From an uncultured Campylobacter sp. (GTDB taxonomy: Bacteria; Campylobacterota; Campylobacteria; Campylobacterales; Campylobacteraceae): a stretch of 25,233 bases of DNA. How positions within the stretch are numbered: the first letter of the stretch is position 1; each line of letters begins with the position of its first letter. The position numbers and the translations under genes are program-made. Of this stretch, positions 1 through 6,915 are shown in pieces. Under the pieces are notes generated by a model. It was not told where the DNA came from and ran no database searches. It was given only the letters and a program-made list of their open reading frames with translations. Where the stretch lies: contig NZ_CALGPY010000001.1 in the NCBI RefSeq assembly GCF_937959485.1, positions 1 through 25,233 on the forward strand, read 5' to 3'.

Positions 1-1
1 T

Positions 2-25
2 TTTTACGAGATCGCGAAAGGCTAG
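2..25 (+). CDS. Possible 3' end of a gene cut by the window edge
   Basis: One forward frame runs from the left edge as F-Y-E-I-A-K-G and stops at TAG (23-25). Its codons (GAG, ATC, GCG, AAA, GGC) are like those of the neighbouring genes, and a hairpin follows about 20 bases later. This would be the C-terminus of a gene convergent with the hydrolase at 978-2546. Seven codons cannot prove coding and no product can be named. Confidence 0.3.
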   Translation, partial: FYEIAKG

Positions 26-43
26 GGCGTTAAAATTTTAAAA

Positions 44-73
44 GCTTTTTCGCGGCGCAGCGCGGCAAAAAGC
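44..73 (+). terminator. Hairpin just inside the left edge, possible terminator
   Basis: GCTTTTT (44-50) pairs with AAAAAGC (67-73), with an inner CGCG/CGCG pairing (51-54 with 61-64) and a two-base bulge. It follows the possible gene end at 25. There is no clear T-run after the stem on the plus strand, so terminator function is uncertain. Confidence 0.3.
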
Positions 74-107
74 GGCTTGCATTTTGGCGTCATCGCAGGC
101 GGTGCCC

Positions 108-260
108 GCCGCATGCGAGCTAGAGAAGCGGCGCAAAGACAGCGCGTTTAAATTTAATGCCGAAGCTGCGTTGCCATAGATAGAGCGCTTGCCGCACGCG
201 AGCTAAAGGCGGCGCAATGCTAGCTAGCGTTAAATTTAGCGCCGAATTGCGCCGCCGCAA
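108..260. repeat. Imperfect direct repeat, about 83-base period
   Basis: Two neighbouring units start at 108 and 191 with GCCGCAYGCGAGCTA. Both continue through a GCGGCGCAA block, a TTAAATTTA block and a GCCGAA block before diverging. The units are diverged and contain small indels. No protein or RNA function is visible. Confidence 0.5.
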
Positions 261-933
261 AGATATGACGGCGCACCAGGTTTAGGAAACGATCCTGATG
301 CGGCGTGCTGATCTTTAAATAGGCTAAGCTTGTTCAAAAGTGGCGTTAAATTATGAAATTTATATACACGGCGCAAAGATACAGACTCTAAACGGTGCTT
401 TTTGGGTGTCGGTGGATTATTGAAGTAAGTCGAATAATAGGATAGCAAAAGCGGGCTTGGAGTCGCGGGAGATCGCGAATGCACGCCTTTAAATTTAGCC
501 TGCTTACCGTGCTTCTTTGAGTTTTTACGTTTATTTTGGCGGATTTTAATCGCCTGCGTGCCTAATGCGCGCTCATGCACGATACTTGCGTGCTTCAATA
601 CCTGCGATCGGAAGTGCATAAACGCCGTGAAATTTTATCGCATACTTCGGTTTTTATTTAGCCCGTAGAATTTGATTGCGCCGAAATTTTAGCGCAGATC
701 GCGCTAAAAGCCCCGCGTCATAAATCGTCGCAGCCGATAAAATTTAATTCGCGCCGTTTTGCCGCGATAAAATTCTATGGAATTTTTTGAATGCTGGCTG
801 CAAAATTTCAAGCCGTTACGTGCCTTGCGGCGACGCTAAAATTCTGCCGCGATAGAATTTCGCGCCGGAATTTTACGCCGCGCGGCGTATCTGTTAGAGC
901 GAGCTTTAGGCGATAAAATTTAGGGCAGAGTTG

Positions 934-971
934 CGGGCAAAATTCTAAATTCCAAAGTAAAATTTTGCCCG
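934..971 (-). terminator. Hairpin downstream of the hydrolase gene
   Basis: CGGGCAAAATT (934-944) and AATTTTGCCCG (961-971) form a perfect 11-bp stem with a 16-base loop. It starts seven bases after the hydrolase stop codon. No strong U-run follows on the transcribed minus strand, so it may be a weak terminator or a 3'-end stabiliser. Confidence 0.45.
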
Positions 972-977
972 TTAAGT

Positions 978-2546
978 CTAGCGCACGATCACTTTGTCGA
1001 TCCAGTCAAAAAGCTCCTCAAGATCGTAATCGCCGCCGTGTCCTTGCCCCCAAGGCACCGCAAAATCGACGTTTTTGCCCGCATTTTGCAAGCTAAGCGC
1101 CAAAATTGCAGGGATCGCAAGCGCCGTGTCGCGATCGCTCGCGCCGTGTCGGATGCGGTAAAATTTTGCGCCGTTTTCGTTGCGCACGAAGCTCATCGTA
1201 TCCATCATCTCTACGATCCGCGCATCTGCGATCAGCACCCCTTTGGCGGGGTCATTCATCGCGCCAAAATCCGTAAAATGCGCCGCGTTAAATTTGGCGC
1301 CGCCGAACAGCTCGTTTTCGGGATTTTCAAGCGCAAAGCCGTCGAATGCGGGCGGGGTTTTGGCGCGCGGCTCGGAGGTCGCGTAGCCCCAAAAAAGCAT
1401 ATGCGATTGCGATGCGTCGTCCTTGATCTTTGCATCGAGGTATAGGGGCGCCTTCGCGCGCGGATTTTTCGCCGCAAAATTAGCAAATGAGGCCGATATG
1501 AGCCCGTTTATGTAATCTTTGAAGCTGCCGTCGCCGTTTTTATCCAGGCTTAGCGCGCGGCCGCCCCCGTCCTTCAAGCTTAGCGAGTTCAGATAGGCGG
1601 GGAATTGCGCCTTTAGCTCGTCTGAAATTTTAATCTGCGCTGCGCTTAGTTTGCCGCTTAGCATCTTGCGCGCTGGCTTTGCGGCGCTTTGATTTGCGCC
1701 TTTTTTGGAATTTTTTTCAGCGCCGCTAGAATTTTTGCCACGCTCGTTAAATCCCGCTGCATCAAGGCCGCTAAAATCCATCTTTTCATATTCGCTCTGC
1801 GCGCCGAACATCCACTCATACGCCGCGTCCGCGTGCTTTAGATTTGTGATCGGGCAGTATGAGGACGCCGCGTAAATTTTATCGCTCGCCTTCGCAGCGC
1901 CCAGCTCCTGCAGATACGGCTCGTACGCGGCCTCGTCCCCGCTCGCTCCTAAAAGCGCCGAGAGCGCTCCGCCCGCGCTCGTGCCGTTTGAGATGATCCT
2001 GTTTGCGTCCCCCGGCATCGCCGCGTCGTTAAATTTCAGATACCGCACAGCTGCCTTTAGATCGACGATCGCTGCGGGCGCCTTGCCGATATAATCGCCA
2101 TTTGCGCCCTTTAGCGTGCGTCCGCGCGCTGCGGGAGCGGCTACGACGTAACCGCGCGAAAGCGCCGTAGCGATCGCGTTTGGTTTGCCGCTTTCGTCTA
2201 TTTTGACCTCGCCCGCTTCGCCCGGCATGTAGCCGCCCACGCCGTTTGGCAAAAATATCGGCGCGCTTGCGGCGTCAAATTTGCCGCTCTTGCGCCCCTC
2301 AAAATACTGCTGCGGGATGAAGATATTCATACTCTGATAGCGCGCGCTTACGGGTTTTGCGACGTAGATTATGTTTTTGTAGGCGCGAAATTTTATCTTT
2401 TTGCCGCCTACGATCACGCTTTCTTGCGTAAAATTTGCGGCGTTAAATTTCAGATCTATTTGCGCGCTTTGCGCCGCAACCTCGGCGTTTAGGCTTAGCA
2501 CGCCGCAAAGTATCGCAGCGCCTAAAGCAAAAAGTTTTTTACTCAT
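978..2546 (-). CDS. Exported alpha/beta hydrolase, tannase-like esterase
   Basis: Predicted 522-aa exported serine esterase. An N-terminal Sec-type signal peptide (MSKK, hydrophobic core, then A-E-V-A-A-Q) points to the periplasm or exterior. The nucleophile elbow G-T-S-A-G-G puts the catalytic Ser near residue 190. Near the C-terminus an R-H-G-A-S-D-R-D-T segment and a G-H-G-G-D-Y-D segment are where bacterial tannases carry their catalytic Asp and His. A Lys/Asn/Ser-rich insertion (about residues 270-290) interrupts the middle. The start at 2546 is chosen because AAGGAG (2553-2558) sits six bases upstream; the alternative ATG at 2552 touches the ribosome binding site. The gene has its own candidate promoter and is probably separate from the iron operon upstream. 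The hydrolase fold is secure; the natural ester substrate is unknown and tannase activity is inference. Confidence 0.82.
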   Translation of the reverse strand: MSKKLFALGAAILCGVLSLNAEVAAQSAQIDLKFNAANFTQESVIVGGKKIKFRAYKNIIYVAKPVSARYQSMNIFIPQQYFEGRKSGKFDAASAPIFLPNGVGGYMPGEAGEVKIDESGKPNAIATALSRGYVVAAPAARGRTLKGANGDYIGKAPAAIVDLKAAVRYLKFNDAAMPGDANRIISNGTSAGGALSALLGASGDEAAYEPYLQELGAAKASDKIYAASSYCPITNLKHADAAYEWMFGAQSEYEKMDFSGLDAAGFNERGKNSSGAEKNSKKGANQSAAKPARKMLSGKLSAAQIKISDELKAQFPAYLNSLSLKDGGGRALSLDKNGDGSFKDYINGLISASFANFAAKNPRAKAPLYLDAKIKDDASQSHMLFWGYATSEPRAKTPPAFDGFALENPENELFGGAKFNAAHFTDFGAMNDPAKGVLIADARIVEMMDTMSFVRNENGAKFYRIRHGASDRDTALAIPAILALSLQNAGKNVDFAVPWGQGHGGDYDLEELFDWIDKVIVR

Positions 2547-2612
2547 TGGCATCTCCTTTCTATTTTGATATCGCCGCTTTTTAGCCCTTTAAGCAGCTTA
2601 ATGACAAAGCTA

Positions 2613-2621
2613 ATTTTAGCA
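2613..2621 (-). promoter_or_regulatory. Candidate extended -10 promoter for the hydrolase gene
   Basis: On the minus strand TGCTAAAAT is preceded by TTT and lies about 70 bases before the hydrolase start. The same TTTTGCTAAAAT string occurs upstream of ccsBA. As usual for Campylobacter, no clear -35 box is visible. Confidence 0.4.
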
Positions 2622-2649
2622 AAACTCGGCGAATACTTAAATCCACTAC

Positions 2650-2675
2650 GCGTCTAAATTTTAAAATTTAAACGC
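2650..2675. other. Near-perfect palindrome downstream of the thioredoxin-like gene
   Basis: GCGTCTAAATTTT is followed directly by AAAATTTAAACGC, giving 12 of 13 complementary positions around an AAATTTTAAAATTT core. It lies about 100 bases past the stop of the last iron-locus gene. It could fold into a hairpin that ends that transcript, or be one of the dispersed AAATTTTAAAATTT words. Confidence 0.35.
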
Positions 2676-2777
2676 AAAGGCATCTGCAAGTTGAAAGGAA
2701 TTTTAAACTCGAAATATTATTTTAGTGGGTATTTGCAATCCGCCGCCGCAAAAGCTAGCTGCATCAAATTCTGCTCG

Positions 2778-3272
2778 TTAATTTATAAGCTTGAGCTGCG
2801 TTTCGAAGGCGGATTTGGGGTAGAGGCCGATGAGTTTTTTGACCGCTTTGCCATTTTTATCGTAGATCACCGACGTGGGGGTGCCGAAAATGCCGCCTAC
2901 GATGGTTTCAAAGTATTTTACGGAGTTTGCGCCGCTGACGCTTGGGAATTTTATCCCCTTTTCGCGAGCGACCGCGGCATCGGCTTCCAGACCTTTACCG
3001 TCGCCTAAAATGCCGATAATCAGCGCGTCGCCGCTAGCTTGCAGCTCGTTTAGTGCGGGCACTTGGGCTTTGCACGCACCGCAGCCGCTAGTATAGAAAA
3101 ACAGCACGAGCGGCTTGTCGTTGCCCTCGATCTTTAGCGTGTGCTCGGAAGGGTCGAACTTGGAGGCAAGCGAGGTGCCGTCGCTGCTTAGATGGTGCTT
3201 CTGCCCGTCGCAGCCTGCGAGCAGCAGCGCGAGCACAGCGGCGGCAACTTTTAAATTTAAAAATTTTATCAT
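2778..3272 (-). CDS. Thioredoxin-like (TlpA/ResA-type) lipoprotein of the iron locus
   Basis: Predicted 164-aa periplasmic lipoprotein thiol-disulfide protein. It has a basic, hydrophobic signal with lipobox L-L-A-G-C (lipidated Cys21), a thioredoxin fold with active-site C-G-A-C at residues 64-67 after the strand L-V-L-F-F, and a cis-Pro-type G-T-P-T segment further on. In C. jejuni the homologous P19 locus ends with thioredoxin-like genes (Cj1664, Cj1665), proposed to support periplasmic iron handling; this is the only one recognisable here. Its ATG overlaps the stop of the upstream unknown ORF (ATGA), suggesting translational coupling, and its own ribosome binding site is weak. The first third of the gene is duplicated at 24205-24380. 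The redox partner is not shown by the sequence. Confidence 0.85.
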   Translation of the reverse strand: MIKFLNLKVAAAVLALLLAGCDGQKHHLSSDGTSLASKFDPSEHTLKIEGNDKPLVLFFYTSGCGACKAQVPALNELQASGDALIIGILGDGKGLEADAAVAREKGIKFPSVSGANSVKYFETIVGGIFGTPTSVIYDKNGKAVKKLIGLYPKSAFETQLKLIN

Positions 3273-3755
3273 CTAAAACCCGCCTTCTGGTGCGCTAAAT
3301 CGGCCTTTAAATTTGCGTTTGAAATTTTAAAATTTACGGCGCGATCTCTGCCGGAATTTATATCGTGGTATGCGTTGAAAATTATATCTCGATCTATGTT
3401 GAGGCACATGTCGCGACTCGCGCCGTAATTTGCGCCCGTGGCGTTTCGGCTTTTAAAATTTAGACTTTTTAAATTTTTACCCACTCCGCTAGACTTTGCA
3501 TCGGCGCTTGATCTTTCTAGGCAAACGGCTTTGGCGGGACATGCGCAGCAAAGAGCCGCGCCTGCTCGCGCGAGCTTTGTGCGGATCCAAAAATAGCGCG
3601 AGCGGGCGGTAAAATTTTTAAATTTTGACGCAGCTTTATTTTTCATCATGCGAGCTAAATTTTACGCACCCGAATTTTTGGCACCTTGATTTTCGCCGTT
3701 AGAATTTTCGGCACTCTGATCTTCGCCACCTAAATTTTGCGAAGCGGAATTTTTC
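3095..3755 (-). repeat. Copy 1 of a long direct repeat (partner 24205-24945)
   Basis: This copy covers the 5' third of the thioredoxin-like lipoprotein gene, all of the unknown ORF and the tail-coding 3' end of the ABC ATPase gene. By eye, identity with copy 2 is about 90% in the lipoprotein part and lower in the ORF because of indels. Both copies have the same orientation. This copy sits in the intact iron locus and is the likely parent. Confidence 0.85.
3269..3649 (-). CDS. Unrecognised 126-aa ORF between ATPase and thioredoxin-like genes
   Basis: I do not recognise this product. It is Lys/Arg-rich at the N-terminus, with four Cys around residues 34-44 (C-C-A-C then C), and Asp/Asn-rich near the C-terminus (D-R-D-I-I, then D-I-N-S); there is no signal peptide. 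It starts 12 bases after the ATPase stop without a clear Shine-Dalgarno, and its TGA overlaps the next ATG (ATGA). In the repeat copy (24377-24823) the same frame is kept although three indels of about 15, 36 and 12 bases separate the copies, which favours coding. Against this, most substitutions I compared change the amino acid and copy 2 has an internal TAG. In C. jejuni this slot holds a thioredoxin-like gene; nothing here resembles one. Confidence 0.4.
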   Translation of the reverse strand: MMKNKAASKFKNFTARSRYFWIRTKLARAGAALCCACPAKAVCLERSSADAKSSGVGKNLKSLNFKSRNATGANYGASRDMCLNIDRDIIFNAYHDINSGRDRAVNFKISNANLKADLAHQKAGFR

Positions 3756-4549
3756 TCATTCGTGCTCGAATTTTTATCGCCGTTCTTCGCTTTTAAATTT
3801 TCGACGCTAGAGCTTTGCGAAGCGCTTTTGTTTGGATCGCGATCTGAAATTTTATCTTGCGAGCCGAGATTGTGCTTCATCGTGCTTTGATCCAAAAGCT
3901 CTATTCGATCGAGCTTGCCGTGCCTTAGGCGCACCACTTTGTCGGCAAATTTGCCGAGCTCTTCGTTGTGCGTGACCAAAAGCAGCGTCTTGCCCTCGCT
4001 ACGAAGCGTCTGAAAGAGCTGCAAAACCACGCGCTCGTTGGCCTCGTCGAGGTTGCCCGTAGGCTCGTCGGCGATGATGATGTCGGGGTCATTGATGAGT
4101 GCGCGAGCGATGCAGACGCGCTGCTGCTCGCCGCCGCTAAGCTCGCTAGGGCGGTGCGTAATGCGGTGCCCGAGCCCCACTTTCTCAAGTGCTGCCTTGG
4201 CGCTGTCCTCGTCCACGCAGCTGTGGTAGTATTGATTTAACATAACGTTTTCGACGGCCGTTAGGTAAGGAATTAGGTGAAACTGCTGAAACACGAGACC
4301 GATCTTTTTGCGGCGAAATTCTAAAATTTGCTCGTCATTTAGCGCGCTCGCGTCGGCTCCGCCCAGGATATATCTGCCCGCGGTGGGGGTGTCCATCAGG
4401 CTTAAGATATTTACTAGCGTACTCTTGCCGCTGCCGCTTGGACCCATTATGCTGACCCACTCGCCGCTTAAAACGTCGAAGCTGATATTATCGAGTGCCT
4501 TGACCTCGCCGAAGTATTTGCAGATGCCTTCAAATTTTAAAATTTCCAT
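3662..4549 (-). CDS. ABC transporter ATP-binding protein (LolD/MacB type) of the P19 iron locus
   Basis: ATPase that should energise the two FtsX-type permeases encoded just upstream. Seen: Walker A G-P-S-G-S-G-K-S-T at residues 36-44, Q-loop near 88-89, signature L-S-G-G-E-Q-Q-R at 137-144, Walker B I-I-I-A-D-E-P ending at 163, and H-loop His194. Family members usually end near 220-235 residues. This one is 295 because of a tail of about 70 residues rich in Asn, Ser, Gln, Lys and acidic residues, with repeated E-N-S/K-N-S units. One base separates its ATG from the permease stop, and AAGGGA lies at ribosome-binding distance. Ortholog of the C. jejuni Cj1663 position. The tail-coding DNA is part of the long repeat. 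The transported substrate is not established from sequence. Confidence 0.9.
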   Translation of the reverse strand: MEILKFEGICKYFGEVKALDNISFDVLSGEWVSIMGPSGSGKSTLVNILSLMDTPTAGRYILGGADASALNDEQILEFRRKKIGLVFQQFHLIPYLTAVENVMLNQYYHSCVDEDSAKAALEKVGLGHRITHRPSELSGGEQQRVCIARALINDPDIIIADEPTGNLDEANERVVLQLFQTLRSEGKTLLLVTHNEELGKFADKVVRLRHGKLDRIELLDQSTMKHNLGSQDKISDRDPNKSASQSSSVENLKAKNGDKNSSTNEKNSASQNLGGEDQSAENSNGENQGAKNSGA

Positions 4550-4550
4550 G

Positions 4551-5684
4551 TCATTCCCTTAATAGATTCGCTAAATTCGGATTCAGCGCCTTTTTGATCG
4601 GATAGTAGCTTGCCGCGAGCGCAAAAATCAGGCTCAGCGCGACCGCCGCAAAGAGGCTAATCAGCCTAAAATCCACGCTGCTTGAAAATATCAGATGCCC
4701 GAGCAAGATCGCGAGCAGGTATCCCACGAATACCCCCACTAGCGAGCCTGCGACGCAGACGGTTAAAATTTCGCTCAGGATCAGGTGGAGCAAATTTTGC
4801 TTGCTCGCGCCGATTGCGCGGATGAGCGCGAACTCTTTGATCCGCGAAAGCAGGATCGAGCTAAGGCTCGTGTTGATGCAGACCGAGGTGATCAGAAGGA
4901 TCGTAATGCCGATAAGAAGCATCAAAAGCTTGATTTTATTTAAGATGATGCCTTGGGTCTTGGATACCTTGCCGATCGGCGCGAAGCTCATCTGCGCATC
5001 GCTCAGGCTTTTTGAAATTTCGCTAAGCTGCTTAAAATCGCCGCTTACGATCGCTTCGGCGTAGTTTACCTGCGCAGGCTGATTTAAAATTTTTTGCGCC
5101 AGCGGCAGCGAGATTAGCAACATGCCGTCCTCTTTCTGCCCGTCATAGACGATGCCTTTTATCTTAACCTTGCTCGTTTCGTTTGAGCCGATCGGCGTGA
5201 TCTCGATACTATCGCCGAGCTTCGCGCCCAAAAGTTTAGCGAGATCTTGTCCGATGAGAGCGTTTTTATCGTCGAAATCCACGCCGATAAACGAGCCCTC
5301 TTTAAGATCCAAAAACGGCATAGTATCGCGCAGGGAGGAGAAATTTACGCCCATGATGATGCCTGAGTTTACGCCTAAATTTGCGCTGCCGAAAAGGTAT
5401 TTATTCGCGCTTTTTAGAGCTGGAATTTTGGCAAATTTCGCATCGAGCGCCGCTTCATCCATATGAGAATTTTCTAAATTTGCGGGGCTTACGATTAAAT
5501 TTGCGCCGTAGCTGTTTAACTCGCTGGCGACCTTTTTATCGATGTCGGCGTAGATATTTACGAACGCCGCGCAAACCGCGCTGCCTAGCATGATCGCGAC
5601 GAAAATTACGAAGCTGCGGATGCCGCTGTTGATGATACTTTTAAAGATCGCGCCTCTGAAAAACGCTCCGTTATTTCCTACCAT
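4551..5684 (-). CDS. FtsX/MacB-type ABC permease, second of a pair (Cj1662 position)
   Basis: 377-aa inner-membrane protein with the FtsX/MacB layout: one N-terminal membrane segment (about residues 18-40), a periplasmic domain of roughly 200 residues, then three C-terminal membrane segments. The cytoplasmic motif R-I-K-E-F-A-L-I-R-A-I-G-A-S is typical of the ATPase-coupling region. It overlaps the upstream permease by 14 bases and has a good GGAGG seven bases before its ATG. With its partner and the ATPase it should form a heterodimeric transporter. In C. jejuni this set works with P19 and the FTR1 permease in iron acquisition; whether it moves iron, a ligand or reductant is inference. Confidence 0.88.
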   Translation of the reverse strand: MVGNNGAFFRGAIFKSIINSGIRSFVIFVAIMLGSAVCAAFVNIYADIDKKVASELNSYGANLIVSPANLENSHMDEAALDAKFAKIPALKSANKYLFGSANLGVNSGIIMGVNFSSLRDTMPFLDLKEGSFIGVDFDDKNALIGQDLAKLLGAKLGDSIEITPIGSNETSKVKIKGIVYDGQKEDGMLLISLPLAQKILNQPAQVNYAEAIVSGDFKQLSEISKSLSDAQMSFAPIGKVSKTQGIILNKIKLLMLLIGITILLITSVCINTSLSSILLSRIKEFALIRAIGASKQNLLHLILSEILTVCVAGSLVGVFVGYLLAILLGHLIFSSSVDFRLISLFAAVALSLIFALAASYYPIKKALNPNLANLLRE

Positions 5685-6915
5685 AAAGCACCTCCGCAGG
5701 CAATAGCTTGATCACTCCGCGTAGCGGTAAGATCGAGCCGATAATGCAAATAAGAAGTCCAAAGACGATGCTAAGCGGAAAGACCATAAGTGAGACGCCG
5801 ATAAAGGAGCCAAAAATTTGATACGCGATCGCCCAGCTAAGTGCGTAGCCCACGACTGCGCCCACGAGTGAGCTTGCTACGCAGATGACAAAAATTTCAG
5901 CGGCGAACTGGATATAGATCATAAAGTTGCTTGCTCCCAGCGCCTTAAGCAAGCCGATCTCCTTTTTGCGCTTGTAAATCTCGCTGCTTAGCAGGCTCGT
6001 GATGCAGATGCTTGAAATTAGCAGCGACAGAATGCTTACGACGCCCATTAAATTTTGAATTTTTTTCGTGATGCCGCTTTGAGCTTCGCTGACGCTAAGC
6101 ACCGCCTTAGCGGTCGCGTTTGGATACTCCTCGGTGATCTGATATGCGATGGAGCTAACGTATGCCGAGCAATACCATGTGTCGTATTCTGTGGCGTCTA
6201 GATTATCAAGGCTCCTTCTTGCCTTTACGGATAGATCGTCTTCGGGGATCGTCATGGCGCTGACTTCTGCCTTAGCGATGAGACCCTCTTTGTGCGTTAG
6301 CTTTTGTACCAGCGATAAATTTGCGATCAGCTTTTTGGCTTCATCCTCCGCGCCGTGCAAAATCCCTACGACTTTAACCTCATAATCTCCAAGCTTAACC
6401 GTATCGCCGACCTTTAGCCCAAGCCCGTCGCCTGCGAGCACCTCATTCTCGACGCCGTCTTTTACCCACTGCCCCTCTACGCTCCAAAATGGATAGAGCG
6501 AGCGCACGCCCGATCTGAAATCAGGCTCGTCGCTAACGCCCACGTCCTTTTCAAAGTAGGTTCCCACGACGTCGTAATCTCCCGCGCGGGTAGTTAAAAA
6601 AGGCGCAAAGGCGGTGATATTATTGCGCCAAAAAATTTCTTTGATCTTATGCAGCTCGCTCTCTTTTAAGAAATCGTCATTCTTAAGCGGAGAGTATTCG
6701 CGCCCGCCGATCTCGATGCTTAGGCTTTGCGAGCGCGGTAGCACTACAATATTTGAGCCGTAGCTACGTAGCTCCTTAGCGACCTGATCGCCAATTTTTA
6801 GCGTGATATTTAGCATGCAAGCGATCAGCGAAACCGATAAAAATATCGTCAAAAACGCTAGAATTTTGCTATCCCTGGAGTTTAAAATGGATGATTTGAT
6901 GATGCGTAAAAACAT
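5671..6915 (-). CDS. FtsX/MacB-type ABC permease, first of a pair (Cj1661 position)
   Basis: 414-aa inner-membrane protein with an N-terminal membrane segment (about residues 17-40), a large periplasmic domain and three C-terminal membrane segments. The K-R-K-K-E-I-G-L-L-K-A-L-G-A-S segment is the FtsX-family cytoplasmic coupling loop. It shares the opening K-E-L-R-S-Y-G-S-N-I-V-V region with the second permease (S-E-L-N-S-Y-G-A-N-L-I-V), so the two are paralogs. Its ATG overlaps the stop of the upstream Fe-S membrane protein (TAATG), indicating tight translational coupling. It probably pairs with the next gene product and the ATPase encoded after it. Confidence 0.88.
   Translation of the reverse strand: MFLRIIKSSILNSRDSKILAFLTIFLSVSLIACMLNITLKIGDQVAKELRSYGSNIVVLPRSQSLSIEIGGREYSPLKNDDFLKESELHKIKEIFWRNNITAFAPFLTTRAGDYDVVGTYFEKDVGVSDEPDFRSGVRSLYPFWSVEGQWVKDGVENEVLAGDGLGLKVGDTVKLGDYEVKVVGILHGAEDEAKKLIANLSLVQKLTHKEGLIAKAEVSAMTIPEDDLSVKARRSLDNLDATEYDTWYCSAYVSSIAYQITEEYPNATAKAVLSVSEAQSGITKKIQNLMGVVSILSLLISSICITSLLSSEIYKRKKEIGLLKALGASNFMIYIQFAAEIFVICVASSLVGAVVGYALSWAIAYQIFGSFIGVSLMVFPLSIVFGLLICIIGSILPLRGVIKLLPAEVLYGRK

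Larger units (their letters stand above)
26..977. other. Long intergenic region without a convincing gene
   Basis: No reading frame here has both a ribosome binding site and a protein-like composition. A 127-codon minus-strand frame at 236-619 lacks a Shine-Dalgarno and looks compositionally random. The stretch holds an imperfect direct repeat (108-260), many short words of the form AAATTT, AAATTC and GAATTT, and a hairpin at its right end that probably belongs to the hydrolase gene. It may be a decayed gene or simply spacer between convergent genes. Confidence 0.5.

Noticed and set aside
236..619. 127-codon minus-strand frame in the left intergenic region
   Set aside because: No Shine-Dalgarno before the ATG, composition unlike a folded protein, and it crosses DNA made of short repeated words.
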